Of a DNA stretch of 64,000 nucleotides, positions 1-10,240 are shown piece after piece. Where the stretch lies: NCBI RefSeq assembly GCF_017051705.1, contig NZ_JAFIDJ010000001.1, positions 992,001 through 1,056,000 on the forward strand, in the 5' to 3' direction. This DNA is from Algoriphagus lutimaris. Its GTDB lineage: Bacteria; Bacteroidota; Bacteroidia; Cytophagales; Cyclobacteriaceae. The notes under the pieces were generated by a model, which had not been told where the DNA came from, did not search any database, and was given only the letters and a program-made list of their open reading frames with translations. Every line of letters starts with the position of its first letter. Within the stretch, counting starts at the first letter, position 1. The translations under genes and the position numbers were made by a program.

Positions 1-418
1 TGCCATCGAATTCTCTGGTTTCTTTCCCTTCAGCCACTTCCGTCCCTACTCCTGCAGGTGTAAAAAAAGCTGGAATTCCTGCTCCTCCTGCTCGGACTCT
101 CTCTGCCAAGGTACCTTGAGGAATAAGATCTACTTCTAATTCTCCCTGAAGTAATTGACGTTCAAATTCAGCATTTTCACCTACATAGCTGGAAATCATT
201 TTTTTTACCATATGCTTTTTGAGGAGGAGTCCTATTCCAAAATCATCCACTCCAGCGTTATTGGAAACAATGGTTAAATTATTTATATCCAGATCCAAAA
301 GTGCAGATATACAATTTTCTGGAATTCCGGAAAGTCCAAAACCTCCCATCATCAGCATAGCACCGGAAGGAATATCAGCTACTGCTGCCTTGGCGTCTTT
401 CACTGTTTTATTGATCAT
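1..418 (-). CDS. 3-oxoacid CoA-transferase subunit A (partial, C-terminus outside window)
   Basis: Translating the minus strand from the ATG at 418 gives about 139 residues beginning [20 protein letters not shown] and continuing with [28 protein letters not shown] and a glycine-rich [16 protein letters not shown] segment. These are hallmarks of the alpha subunit of succinyl-CoA:3-ketoacid / acetate CoA-transferases. The enzyme moves CoA between acyl groups, usually for acetoacetate use, with a beta subunit that should lie just outside the window. The start lies 10 bases after the ribF stop on the same strand, so it could be read with the ribF run. Family is clear; the exact substrate is not. 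Confidence 0.85.
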   Translation of the reverse strand, partial: MINKTVKDAKAAVADIPSGAMLMMGGFGLSGIPENCISALLDLDINNLTIVSNNAGVDDFGIGLLLKKHMVKKMISSYVGENAEFERQLLQGELEVDLIPQGTLAERVRAGGAGIPAFFTPAGVGTEVAEGKETREFDG

Positions 419-428
419 AACTTTGGGT

Positions 429-1352
429 TTATAGTAAAGACTTGGCCAATTTCTGATCCATGGCCAGTTGATTTTTCAATTCTTCAAGATTGTCAAATTT
501 CCGCTCTTCCCGTAAAAACTCCTTCAAATAAATCGTGATCTGCTTATCATAAAGATCCCCAATAAAATCAAATAAATGCGCTTCTACGGTTTTTTTGGTA
601 CCACCTACTGTGGGTCTATTTCCAATGTTCAACATCGCTTTGAACAAGGAACCATTCACCAATGCTTCCACCGCATACACCCCATCTTTGGGAATCAATT
701 TATAGTCATTCGGGATATGGATATTTGCTGTAGGAAAGCCAATGGATCTACCTATTTGTTGCCCTTTAATAACGATCCCATTTAATTCATACGGACGACC
801 AAGGGAACTGGTCGCTCTTTTTACATTTCCGGTTTCTAAAGCAGTTCGAATTTTTGTGCTAGAAACCCCAATTTCATCCACATCTTGACGAGAAATTTCC
901 TCTAGTTCAAAACCAAATTCCTGATGATGCTCTTTTAAATACTCAAAACTTCCTTCCCTGTTTTTGCCAAAACGATGATCATATCCTATGACCAGCTTTT
1001 TGGTATGGATTTTCTCCATCAATACTTTATCTATAAACTCCCTTGAGCTTAATTGGGAAAATTCCTTGGTAAATGGAATGGTAATTAAGTGGTCGATCCC
1101 AAAATATCTTAATAATTTGGTCTTCTCCTCAAAGGTGCTCAACAACCTCAAATTATGTTCATCGGGATAGAGCACCAATCTTGGATGTGGCCAAAAAGTA
1201 ATTAAAACGGTTTCTCCCTGTATATTCCGGGCGATTTCTCGGATTCGCTTTAAAATCTTTTGATGTCCTAAATGTACTCCATCGAAGGTCCCACTTGTTA
1301 CTACCGGATTGGGAATATGAGGGATATCACTTAGTCCTTCGTAGATTTTCAT
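429..1352 (-). CDS. ribF: Bifunctional riboflavin kinase / FAD synthetase
   Basis: The 307-residue protein phosphorylates riboflavin to FMN and adenylates FMN to FAD in the cytoplasm. The N-terminal nucleotidyltransferase half shows [16 protein letters not shown] near residue 20 and ITFWPHPR near residue 52. The C-terminal riboflavin kinase half shows [19 protein letters not shown] and [12 protein letters not shown], ending in the usual EEL-rich helix. Length is typical for the family. It lies 15 bases downstream of truB, and the truB-ribF pairing is widespread in bacteria. Its flavin products serve, among others, the FAD-containing enzymes encoded further along the window. Confidence 0.97.
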   Translation of the reverse strand: MKIYEGLSDIPHIPNPVVTSGTFDGVHLGHQKILKRIREIARNIQGETVLITFWPHPRLVLYPDEHNLRLLSTFEEKTKLLRYFGIDHLITIPFTKEFSQLSSREFIDKVLMEKIHTKKLVIGYDHRFGKNREGSFEYLKEHHQEFGFELEEISRQDVDEIGVSSTKIRTALETGNVKRATSSLGRPYELNGIVIKGQQIGRSIGFPTANIHIPNDYKLIPKDGVYAVEALVNGSLFKAMLNIGNRPTVGGTKKTVEAHLFDFIGDLYDKQITIYLKEFLREERKFDNLEELKNQLAMDQKLAKSLL

Positions 1353-1367
1353 CGTTTTATTGTTGAA

Positions 1368-2048
1368 TTATTCAGCTAGATGCCGAGACTTGATTTCTTC
1401 AATCAAAGCAGGAAGTTCCTTTGCTTCCGATAATTTGAAATCCCCAATTCTAGTCCTACATAAGGCACTCATATAAGCACCAACTTGTAAGATCTCTCCA
1501 AGATCACGTGCAAGACTTCTGATGTAGGTACCTTTTGAGCATGAAATCCGAAAATCTATTTCTCCAGCCTCAAACCTAGTAATCTCAAATTCACGAACCT
1601 GCACCAAACGGGGTTCCATTTTGACGTCTATTCCTTTCCTAGCAGATTCATATACTCGTTTTCCATCTACTTTGATTGCGGAATGCATGGGAGGTATCTG
1701 AAGAATATCTCCTGACAATTGTTTGACTGCTGACTCCACTTCTTCTAAAGTAATATGAGCAGGATCTGCTACAGGAATGACAGGTTTCTCAAGATCAAAG
1801 GATTCTGTGGTAGAACCAAGTACAAAGGTTCCCGTGTACTCCTTTTCCTGCCCCATAAAACCTTCAATCTGTTTGGTCATTTTACCAGCGCAAACGATTA
1901 AAAGACCAGTGGCTAAAGGATCCAAAGTCCCAGCATGTCCCACTTTTTTGATTTTGAGTGCATTTCTGACTTTTTTGACTACATCAAATGAAGTCCATTC
2001 CAATGGCTTATTAATCAAAAAAACTTCTCCGTAGGGTTGCTCTTGCAT
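1368..2048 (-). CDS. truB: tRNA pseudouridine(55) synthase
   Basis: The protein isomerises U55 of the tRNA T-loop to pseudouridine. It has the N-terminal FLINKPLEWTSFDVV motif and the catalytic GHAGTLDPLATGLL motif with its nucleophilic Asp. It also has the central PPMHSAIKVDGKRVYE segment and the KGTYIRSLARDLG motif. I place the start at the ATG at 2048 (MQEQPYGEVF), six codons inside the longest frame, because this start sits directly after the uppP stop (2050-2052) and gives the usual length of 226 residues. The longer start at 2066 would overlap uppP. Confidence 0.96.
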   Translation of the reverse strand: MQEQPYGEVFLINKPLEWTSFDVVKKVRNALKIKKVGHAGTLDPLATGLLIVCAGKMTKQIEGFMGQEKEYTGTFVLGSTTESFDLEKPVIPVADPAHITLEEVESAVKQLSGDILQIPPMHSAIKVDGKRVYESARKGIDVKMEPRLVQVREFEITRFEAGEIDFRISCSKGTYIRSLARDLGEILQVGAYMSALCRTRIGDFKLSEAKELPALIEEIKSRHLAE

Positions 2049-2049
2049 G

Positions 2050-2844
2050 CTACAAATATAAACCACTTACAATTGCAATGATACCTGCAAATAAACAGTA
2101 AACAGCAAAATAGCTGAGTTTGCTTTTTCTAACCAAAGAAACCATCCAAGTACATGCGAGAATTCCGGAGATAAAAGCAGCTAAAAACCCAGCGCTCAAA
2201 TAACCTATTCCTTCAGTTTCCATGGATAAACCTCCGTCCAAAATATCCTTTGCGATCTTTCCTAAAATCAAGGGTACCACCATCAAAAAAGAGAATCTTG
2301 CAGCTTTGGATTTATCTACTCCTAAGATAACAGATGCTGAAATCGTTGCTCCAGATCTAGAGATTCCTGGGAGAATAGCAATTGCTTGGGCAATCCCAAT
2401 TTGAAATGCTTTAAAGTAAGTAACAGGTTGATTGGTATTTTTGGCTTTATCAGCTAAATAGAGTAGGAGCGCAGTCAAAACAAGCATAAACCCTACAAAA
2501 ACTACACTTCCACCAAAAAGGGTTTCCAACTGTTCTTCAAATGCCAAACCTACCACGGCAGCAGGTATCATTGAAAGAAGAATTTTGACTACAAATTGAG
2601 TTTCTTCATTCCATTTGAATTTGAACAAGCCAATAAGAATCTCTGCAATGTCTCTCCTATATACAATGATGGTACTGAGTGCAGTGGCAAAATGAACTAC
2701 AATTGTAAACATCAAACCTTCTGCAGGCATTTTACTCTCACCCAATATAGCTTTTCCTAGTTCCAAGTGTCCACTGGACGAAACCGGTAAAAACTCCGTC
2801 AATCCTTGAATGATTCCAAGGATGATCGCATCAATAATCTCCAT
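2050..2844 (-). CDS. uppP: Undecaprenyl-diphosphatase (BacA/UppP family)
   Basis: This 264-residue polytopic membrane protein dephosphorylates undecaprenyl pyrophosphate to recycle the lipid carrier of cell-wall synthesis. Both family signatures are present: GIIQGLTEFLPVSSSGHL near the N-terminus, with the catalytic Glu and Ser residues, and LPGISRSGATISASVILG in the second half, with the catalytic Arg. The remainder is hydrophobic segments split by short loops. It sits between the DUF3098 gene (2 bases upstream) and truB, in a tightly packed order familiar from Bacteroidota. Members of the family confer low-level bacitracin tolerance. Confidence 0.96.
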   Translation of the reverse strand: MEIIDAIILGIIQGLTEFLPVSSSGHLELGKAILGESKMPAEGLMFTIVVHFATALSTIIVYRRDIAEILIGLFKFKWNEETQFVVKILLSMIPAAVVGLAFEEQLETLFGGSVVFVGFMLVLTALLLYLADKAKNTNQPVTYFKAFQIGIAQAIAILPGISRSGATISASVILGVDKSKAARFSFLMVVPLILGKIAKDILDGGLSMETEGIGYLSAGFLAAFISGILACTWMVSLVRKSKLSYFAVYCLFAGIIAIVSGLYL

Positions 2845-2846
2845 TG

Positions 2847-3056
2847 TTAATTTTTCTCGGTTTTAGCGAAAATGGCGTAAAATTCAAAAATAAAACCTGA
2901 GAGCGTGACGATTGGGCCTAATGTCAAACCAAGAAAACCATTTCCATGGGGTTCATTGTCTAATCCAATAATGATAAACCCGATTACAATCAACGCAAAG
3001 CCAATGGCCATGAGCTGATAATTTTTTTTAGAGAAAGGAAAATGTGATTTGCTCAT
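2847..3056 (-). CDS. DUF3098 small membrane protein
   Basis: A 69-residue protein starting MSKSHFPFSKKNYQLM with two hydrophobic segments (about residues 15-31 and 42-62) and a short loop containing Gly and Asn. The FPFSKKNY start followed by two helices is the pattern of DUF3098, a family found mainly in Bacteroidota next to ftsX and uppP. It lies one base after the ftsX stop and two bases before uppP, so translation is probably coupled. The biochemical role is unknown. Its invariable place in this run suggests a link to cell-envelope or division work, but that is inference from position only. Confidence 0.85.
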   Translation of the reverse strand: MSKSHFPFSKKNYQLMAIGFALIVIGFIIIGLDNEPHGNGFLGLTLGPIVTLSGFIFEFYAIFAKTEKN

Positions 3057-3057
3057 G

Positions 3058-3948
3058 TTAATATAATTCGTCTAACGACATGTTTAAATACTTATTTACA
3101 GCTCTTAAGGTACTCAATGCAGATAAAACTCCTCCTACACCCACTAATACTGCAAAGAGCATTAACAGCATTTGTTCATTGTGTAATAGCCCAAATCCTT
3201 CAATATTTGCCTGGGTGTATTTAACTAAGCCAAATAAAATCATCGAAGCAATAGCTCCCGCCAACATCCCAAAAAACCATGCTCTTGCAAGAAATGGTTT
3301 TCTGATAAATGCTCGGGTGGCACCCACTAATTGCATGGATCTGATCAAAAATCGTTGGGAAAACAATGCCAAACGAATGGTATTATTGATAAGCATGATC
3401 ACTGTGATAATCAAAATGAGGATGAATCCTCCGAGCACCAAGCTGACTTTCAATAAATTCTTATTGATAGAATCAACCAAATCTGTCATATAAGAAACCT
3501 CAAAAATTCCCTCAATGGATTGGAGTTCAGCAACAATGGCATCTAATTGTTCTGAAGTTTGGAATTCCTCAGCAATTGTAATGACAAAACTATCTCTTAA
3601 TGGGTTATCTTCCAGGAATTTAGTAAAGTCTTCTCCAGTACTTTCTATAAACGTAGCTGCTGCTTCCTCATCCGATATAAACCGAAGCCCTGTGGTATCA
3701 CTCTTTTGGAGTATAAAGGGGCGATTTTCTAAATTCTCTTTAATTGAGGTAATTTCTTCATCCTCTAAATTCTTATCTAAAAACACTTGAACCTCAATAT
3801 TCTCGCGGATCATGCTGGTCAGTGATTTCGCCTGTATCAAGATCACTCCAAACAGACCAACAATAAAAAGTGAAAGGGTAGTACTAAATAAAACACTTCC
3901 AAATTTGAAGTGTCCAAGTATTTTTTTCTTCCTAGGTTGGTTTGCCAT
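3058..3948 (-). CDS. ftsX: Cell-division permease-like protein FtsX
   Basis: The protein has a basic cytoplasmic N-terminus (MANQPRKKKILGHF) and a first membrane helix around residues 15-40. A periplasmic domain of about 120 residues follows, then three more helices, with the cytoplasmic SQRFLIRSMQLVGATRAFIRKPF segment typical of FtsX. FtsX works with the ATPase FtsE to activate septal peptidoglycan hydrolases; ftsE is not in the window. The longest frame begins 16 codons earlier, but the ATG at 3948 gives the family-like start, leaving 296 residues. The gene ends one base before the DUF3098 gene. Confidence 0.93.
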   Translation of the reverse strand: MANQPRKKKILGHFKFGSVLFSTTLSLFIVGLFGVILIQAKSLTSMIRENIEVQVFLDKNLEDEEITSIKENLENRPFILQKSDTTGLRFISDEEAAATFIESTGEDFTKFLEDNPLRDSFVITIAEEFQTSEQLDAIVAELQSIEGIFEVSYMTDLVDSINKNLLKVSLVLGGFILILIITVIMLINNTIRLALFSQRFLIRSMQLVGATRAFIRKPFLARAWFFGMLAGAIASMILFGLVKYTQANIEGFGLLHNEQMLLMLFAVLVGVGGVLSALSTLRAVNKYLNMSLDELY

Positions 3949-4003
3949 AGATTTAGTTTTCTGGTCAAAAATAATCAGCCTATACCTTATAACCAATCGA
4001 AAA

Positions 4004-4663
4004 TCAGGAAAGGATTGGAATCACTTTCTCTTTTGTAATACCAAAAACCTGATCTGTTGGTTTAGGCTTTATCAAAGCTAACCCTGTAAATCTTCCAAAA
4101 GCGGGTAGAATTAACTGATTTGGCTTATAATAAAAGCAAGAAAGACGTATAGACTGTCTTGCTTTCCCCACAAGTCTTATGCCCGGATGTATATGTCCAC
4201 ATAAATTTATTTTCTGTTCTGCAATTACATCTAAAGGTTCATGTGATAGAATCAGGTCTTCTAACTCAATTGGACTTTTATAAACACTAAAAGCTGAATG
4301 GGTATAGAAGCTCGAATCCAATATGTCATGGTTGCCTAATACCAAGTGAAATTGAACCTGAGGAAACCTTCCCAAAAATTGATTTAATACTTCCCATTGC
4401 CCATTCCAATCACTATGAAATAAATCACCCAAAAAATATACATGTTGTGGATGATAGCTTTTAATGATCAACTGAAGGTTGGCAAGATCTTCTAGGTGTA
4501 TAGGTTCTGGAATAGGAATTCCTGATTTTCTAAAATGACTTGCTTTCCCAAAATGTAAGTCAGCAATGAAAATGGAGTTCAAAGAAGGTACCCAAACTGC
4601 TTTTTCTTTTAGTAAAATAAGTTTTGTTTTCTGGAAGTTTATCTGTGAAATCACTATTTTCAA
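4004..4663 (-). CDS. pdeM: PdeM-like metallophosphoesterase
   Basis: A 219-residue calcineurin-like phosphoesterase. The metal-binding motifs appear in order: FIADLHFGKASHFRK, FLGDLFHSDWN, VLGNHDIL, LSHEPL and CGHIHPG. The layout DLHFGK ... GIPIP matches the ligase-associated DNA-damage-response endonuclease group (PdeM), normally found beside a DNA ligase and a helicase. No ligase or helicase partner is adjacent here, so the DNA-repair role rests on family resemblance only. It ends 55 bases before ftsX on the same strand and diverges from the DUF2147 gene. The alternative is a general phosphodiesterase. Confidence 0.8.
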   Translation of the reverse strand: MKIVISQINFQKTKLILLKEKAVWVPSLNSIFIADLHFGKASHFRKSGIPIPEPIHLEDLANLQLIIKSYHPQHVYFLGDLFHSDWNGQWEVLNQFLGRFPQVQFHLVLGNHDILDSSFYTHSAFSVYKSPIELEDLILSHEPLDVIAEQKINLCGHIHPGIRLVGKARQSIRLSCFYYKPNQLILPAFGRFTGLALIKPKPTDQVFGITKEKVIPILS

Positions 4664-4735
4664 GAGGTGTCTTTATTAGTAATGCAATTAGCAGCCTAAT
4701 CTATTTAATATTAGAATATCAATTTGATCAATTTT

Positions 4736-5182
4736 ATGAAAAAGTGTCAACTAGCTTCAGTTTTATTTTTGGTGTTGATCATTTCTTCATACAATAGTTA
4801 CGCACAATCTGATTCCCCGATTCTTGGAGTTTGGTACAACACTGAGAAAACAGCACAGATTCAAATAATGAACAACGGTGATCAATATCTTGGGAAAATC
4901 ATTTGGTTGGATAATCCTGACAAAGATGGGGCCCCTATCTTAGATAATGCAAATGAAAAGAAAGAATTAAGGAGTCGTCCTGTTATGGGCTTGACGATAT
5001 TGGAGGGTTTAAAATATGAAGATGGAATATGGAAAAATGGAAAAATATATGATCCAAATTCAGGTAAAACCTATTCCTGTGAAGTAAAGCTTAAAGGAAA
5101 AGAAAAATTAGAAGTGAAAGGTTATCTGGGTTTTTCTTGGTTAGGAAAAACTGTAGAATGGACCAAAGTTGAAAATAAATAA
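4736..5182 (+). CDS. DUF2147 secreted protein
   Basis: A 148-residue exported protein. The ATG at 4736 gives MKKCQLASVLFLVLIISSYNSYAQ, a standard signal peptide cleaved after YAQ; the longer frame starts at a TTG and is unlikely. The mature part contains ILGVWYNTEKTAQIQI, a GKIIWLDNPDKDG turn, a MGLTILEGLKYEDG segment and the closing LGFSWLGKTVEWTKV, all typical of DUF2147 beta-barrel-like proteins. The molecular role is unknown. It converges on metX, and the stop codons of both genes lie in one palindromic terminator. Confidence 0.85.
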   Translation: MKKCQLASVLFLVLIISSYNSYAQSDSPILGVWYNTEKTAQIQIMNNGDQYLGKIIWLDNPDKDGAPILDNANEKKELRSRPVMGLTILEGLKYEDGIWKNGKIYDPNSGKTYSCEVKLKGKEKLEVKGYLGFSWLGKTVEWTKVENK

Positions 5183-5212
5183 GGCGGTGAAATCACCGCC
5201 TTATTTATTTTC
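5171..5212. terminator. Bidirectional terminator palindrome spanning two stop codons
   Basis: Positions 5171-5190 and 5193-5212 form a perfect 20-base inverted repeat separated by only AA. The GC-rich core is GGCGGTGA / TCACCGCC, and the outer arms are A/T-rich so that each strand ends in a T-rich tract. The last codons and stop codons of the converging DUF2147 gene and metX both lie inside it, and both proteins therefore end in the same Glu-Asn-Lys. Confidence 0.9.
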
Positions 5213-6253
5213 CAGATAGAATGAATGTAAGAAATAGGAAAGTTGCTCAAATTCAATCAAGAATGCGTCATGTCCTGCCGTTGAATTGATTTCCTTATAA
5301 GTTCCTTTTTTCGCATGTTGGGAAATAAATCTGGATTCTTCTGGCAAAAAAAGTAAGTCAGAATTTACACCAATTGCCAATATTCTTGCTTGAATTTCAC
5401 CAAGGGCTTTTTGATGACCACCTCTTTTCCTTCCAAGATCATGACTATCCATGGTTTTACTTAAAATCCAGTAGGATAAAGCATTAAATCTTTTCGTAAT
5501 CTTGTTCCCTTGGTACCTTACATAGGATGATGCCCTAAACCCATCCAGTTTTTCCTCAGTATCTAATTGCTTATTCTGAAAGTCATCTGGATGTCTATAA
5601 CTCAACATGGCCACGGCTCTAGCAGCTTCCAACCCCTTGATCCCAGCATCTTCTTTTTGTTCTCCCCAAGATTGGTCGGCTTCTATTGCCATTCTTTGTG
5701 CCTCATTCAATCCAATAACCCATGGACTACTTTTAGAAGTAGATGCCAATATTACCGCATTTAAAAGCCTTTTTCCCAATAAATAAGCCCATTCTAAGCC
5801 AACTTGCCCACCCAAAGAGCCTCCAATAAGTGTATGGATTTTTTCGATAGACAAATGTACCCGCAACCGTTCTAGACTTGTAGCCAAATCCCGCGTAGTC
5901 AATTCAGGGAAATCATAATAAAAGATGTTTCCATTTACTGGATTCACACTTAAAGGACTAGTAGAACCATAACAAGAACCTAATAAATTTGCGCAGATGA
6001 TGAAATGTCGGGAAGGATCAAAGAATTTGTCTTCACCAATCAATCCATTCCACCAATCTGCTGCATTGGAATCTCCTGTCAAGGCATGAATGACCCAGAT
6101 TACATTTGACCCATCTTCATTTAACTCCCCATAGGTTGTATAACTTAAATCAAACTCTGTAAGGATTTCACCTGACTCTAGTTCTAAAGGGGTACTTGAA
6201 TGAAACAATTCCTGGGACATGGTAATCGTTGCGAATTGACTTTTTAAATTCAT
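5201..6253 (-). CDS. metX: Homoserine O-acetyltransferase
   Basis: A 350-residue alpha/beta-hydrolase that acetylates (or, in some members, succinylates) the hydroxyl of homoserine, the first committed step of methionine synthesis. Visible motifs are YTTYGELNEDGSNVIWVIHALTG, the nucleophile elbow GGSLGGQVGLEW, NSDLLFLPEE with the catalytic Asp, and AGHDAFLIE with the catalytic His. It follows metY by 6 bases, so both are one transcript under the SAM riboswitch upstream of metY. Acyl choice (acetyl or succinyl) cannot be settled by eye, since MetX-fold enzymes include both activities. Confidence 0.94.
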   Translation of the reverse strand: MNLKSQFATITMSQELFHSSTPLELESGEILTEFDLSYTTYGELNEDGSNVIWVIHALTGDSNAADWWNGLIGEDKFFDPSRHFIICANLLGSCYGSTSPLSVNPVNGNIFYYDFPELTTRDLATSLERLRVHLSIEKIHTLIGGSLGGQVGLEWAYLLGKRLLNAVILASTSKSSPWVIGLNEAQRMAIEADQSWGEQKEDAGIKGLEAARAVAMLSYRHPDDFQNKQLDTEEKLDGFRASSYVRYQGNKITKRFNALSYWILSKTMDSHDLGRKRGGHQKALGEIQARILAIGVNSDLLFLPEESRFISQHAKKGTYKEINSTAGHDAFLIEFEQLSYFLHSFYLENK

Positions 6254-6259
6254 TAATAC

Positions 6260-7603
<1,344 letters not shown>

Positions 7604-7749
7604 TTAAATAATAAAAGATTTATACAAAATAGGGGATGCGACAAAACCTGCCTTTGAATCCAAAGGATGTTCTTTTTCCAAAAACGGAAATTAATTAAAA
7701 CTAGAACCGATAAAGGGAAGAGATTAAATCCAACGTTCATGTCGCAAAG

Positions 7750-7858
7750 AATTTATAGTTCCATTTGAGACCTTCTCAAATGGCAGGAATTGGCACCTTG
7801 GACTTTCCAGGTTGCCAGAGGGTCTATGAGCCTGTCTCTCGCCTCTTCTTTATAAATC
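7750..7858 (-). promoter_or_regulatory. SAM-I (S-box) riboswitch in the metY leader
   Basis: Read on the minus strand, this stretch carries the S-box core. A P1 arm (ATTTATA, 7851-7857) is followed by AAGAAGAGGCGAGAGACAGG, then the CCTCTGGCAACC block and AAGGTGCCAATTCC. A P4-like hairpin with arms CCATTTGAGA / TCTCAAATGG follows, and the closing P1 arm is TATAAAT (7751-7757). SAM binding should reduce expression of the downstream metY-metX. About 190 bases separate the aptamer from metY. They contain a small CCTTTG/CAAAGG hairpin (about 7653-7668) and a GCGACA/TGTCGC long-range complement, but no strong T-tract terminator, so the switching mechanism is unclear. The remaining bases up to 7946 hold no gene. 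Confidence 0.93.
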
Positions 7859-7946
7859 CTAGCACTTAAAAAGTGAAGGATGCTGCAAATAAATAGCCCT
7901 TAATTTGATTTTCAAAACAAAATCTGTTTTTAAAGACTAAATATTT

Positions 7947-8600
7947 CTAAATAATCTTATCTAATTGATTCGGGTCGTATCTAAAAATAGGATGAATATT
8001 TTCAAAATCAGGCTCAATTTTTATCAATTCAGATACCTTTCCATTTTCTAATCCATACACCCAACCAAAAATGTGTGGAGCATTTCTTGTTTTCCAAGCT
8101 TTTTGGATAATCGATGTTTTGATGAGGTCTTGGCATTGTTCAATAACATTGTATTCCACAAGCTTATTGATCTTACTTTCCTCATCTTCAATAGCGTCCA
8201 ATTCTTCACTGTAAGTTTTATAAACCTCCTTGATGTTCCGAAGCCACTTATTGATTAATCCAAGATGATTATGCCCAAGAGCTGCACTTACACCACCACA
8301 TCCATAATGTCCACAAACGATAATATAATCTACCTCTAATACCTCTACGGCATATTGTAACACACTCAATAAGTTTAAGTCAGTATGAACTACCATATTG
8401 GCAATATTCCTATGTACAAAAATCTCTCCTGGGTCAGTCCCAGTGATCTCATTGGCAGGAACACGACTATCTGAACATCCAATCCATAAGAACTTAGGCT
8501 TTTGCTGTTTTGCCAATCGCTCAAAGTAAGCACTGTTGGTTTCAGTCATTTCTTCAGACCATGCCTTATTCTGTAGTAATAGTTTTTCGTAAGGGTTCAT
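7947..8600 (-). CDS. can: Beta-class carbonic anhydrase
   Basis: A 217-residue zinc enzyme interconverting CO2 and bicarbonate. The zinc ligands and catalytic dyad are visible: Cys42, Asp44 and Arg46 in WIGCSDSRVPANEI, and His98 and Cys101 in VCGHYGCGGVSAAL. FVHRNIANMV is also conserved. Its start codon overlaps the stop of the SulP transporter gene in an ATGA (8597-8600), so the two are translationally coupled. The pairing suggests that the transporter supplies or exports bicarbonate for this enzyme. Confidence 0.96.
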   Translation of the reverse strand: MNPYEKLLLQNKAWSEEMTETNSAYFERLAKQQKPKFLWIGCSDSRVPANEITGTDPGEIFVHRNIANMVVHTDLNLLSVLQYAVEVLEVDYIIVCGHYGCGGVSAALGHNHLGLINKWLRNIKEVYKTYSEELDAIEDEESKINKLVEYNVIEQCQDLIKTSIIQKAWKTRNAPHIFGWVYGLENGKVSELIKIEPDFENIHPIFRYDPNQLDKII

Positions 8601-10132
8601 GCAGTTTTAGTTAATTTATAACGGAAGCCTTCCGTAGTAACTTCAATATTTTTTTCCATTGAGGTAATGATAAAATCATTCAATACCTCTTGGATGTCAT
8701 GATCTATAAACCGGGCTTTCTCTGCGTTGATAATAACCTGACATCCATTAGGGATTTTGGAAAGCTCTTTCATCAAAGGCGCTTTATTCAAAAAGCTTAC
8801 ATCTTTTTGTAATTGCACTAAATAGTTGCCATTTAATTCTGTAAATCTGATTGATTTTTGGAAGTTGGTCTTAATTACAAAGAATAGTCCAAAAGCCATT
8901 CCTATCCCTATTCCAACCAGTAAATCCGTAAATAGAATAGCTAACACTGTCACGACGAATGGAATAAATTGAGACCATCCTTTTTCATAAACTGATACAA
9001 AAATGGCAGGTTTGGCAAGTTTATACCCGACTAAAAATAGAATAGCAGCTAAACAGCTTAAGGGGATTTTATTCAATACTCCAGGTATTGCCAATATCAA
9101 AACCATTAGTAAGATCCCATGAAAAACAGCAGACATTTTTGTTTTAGCACCACTGGAGATATTTGCGGTACTTCTGACAATAACAGCAGTTACAGGAAGT
9201 CCACCAATTAATCCCGACACGGAATTTCCTATTCCTTGAGCCACCAGTTCTCTGGAGGAAGGCGTTATTCTTTTTTGTGGATCCATCTTATCTGCAGCAT
9301 CTACACTCAACAATGTCTCAATAGAACCAATCACTGCTAAAGTGACTGCGATTACCCAAAAGGAACTTTCTGTGATTAAGGAAAAATCCGGAAAAGTAAG
9401 AAGGTTTCCTAACTCACTGAAATCAGATACTGTAGGAATGGTCACTAAATGTTCTCCATCCAACGTCCACTCTGGCTTCCAAAAAGAATAACTCGCATTA
9501 ATCAAAATTCCTGAAACCACAGCCCATAGGGCACCTGGTACCAGCCCAAGGATTTGATGGTTCTTAATCTGAGGTTGCTCAAAGGCAATTAATATCCCCA
9601 AAGCTACTAACACAATAACAATGGCTCCCGGGCTATTGAATTCAAATGCATACCATATTTCTGAAAATGTATTATGATCATCACTTTGTAAAAAAGCCTC
9701 ATCTCCCATGGTATCTTTATCGTAGCCCAAAGCATGAGGAATCTGTTTTAAAATCAATATTAATCCAATAGCTGTCAACATTCCTTTAATGACGGAATGA
9801 GGAAAATAATATCCCAGTACTCCAGCTTTGGCTAAACCTAAACCAAGTTGAATTAAACCAGCAAAAACCAAACAAGCTAAAAAGAGTGGGAAGGTACCTA
9901 ATGAAGAAATAGAGTCTAAAACAACAACTGTTAATCCAGCGGCAGGCCCACTAACACTGACATTAGAACCTGAAATTGATCCCACTACAATTCCTCCAAC
10001 GATACCGGCAATCAAACCAGACATTGGAGGAGCTCCACTTGCAATGGCAATTCCCAAGCAAAGGGGTAGTGCCACTAAAAATACTACTAGACTAGATTTT
10101 AGATCATATTTAAGATTTTCTCCAAAAAGCAT
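8597..10132 (-). CDS. SulP-family (SLC26-like) anion transporter
   Basis: A 511-residue membrane protein with the SulP core: SLVVFLVALPLCLGIAIASGAPPMSGLIAGIVGGIVVG at the N-terminus, about a dozen hydrophobic segments, and the conserved SRELVAQGIGNSVSGLIGGLPVTAVIVRS region. A short STAS-like C-terminal domain covers about the last 90 residues. SulP proteins carry sulfate, bicarbonate, nitrate or dicarboxylates. The 4-base overlap with a carbonic anhydrase gene favours bicarbonate, but this is a context argument. An internal loop around residues 220-255 (KPEWTLDGEHLVTIPTVSDF) is common in the Bacteroidota branch. Confidence 0.92.
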   Translation of the reverse strand: MLFGENLKYDLKSSLVVFLVALPLCLGIAIASGAPPMSGLIAGIVGGIVVGSISGSNVSVSGPAAGLTVVVLDSISSLGTFPLFLACLVFAGLIQLGLGLAKAGVLGYYFPHSVIKGMLTAIGLILILKQIPHALGYDKDTMGDEAFLQSDDHNTFSEIWYAFEFNSPGAIVIVLVALGILIAFEQPQIKNHQILGLVPGALWAVVSGILINASYSFWKPEWTLDGEHLVTIPTVSDFSELGNLLTFPDFSLITESSFWVIAVTLAVIGSIETLLSVDAADKMDPQKRITPSSRELVAQGIGNSVSGLIGGLPVTAVIVRSTANISSGAKTKMSAVFHGILLMVLILAIPGVLNKIPLSCLAAILFLVGYKLAKPAIFVSVYEKGWSQFIPFVVTVLAILFTDLLVGIGIGMAFGLFFVIKTNFQKSIRFTELNGNYLVQLQKDVSFLNKAPLMKELSKIPNGCQVIINAEKARFIDHDIQEVLNDFIITSMEKNIEVTTEGFRYKLTKTA

Positions 10133-10240
10133 AAGTAAATTAACAATTGTCTAAAATTCAACTCTAGGTATACGTAAAACCTGCTCTAAAGTATCAATAT
10201 TATACAATATTATTTCGCTTTTTTGAATTAATAAAGAAGA

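Noticed and set aside
3080-3493. 137-codon open frame on the plus strand
   Set aside because: Antisense to ftsX; its sequence has no family features and mirrors the codons of the real gene.
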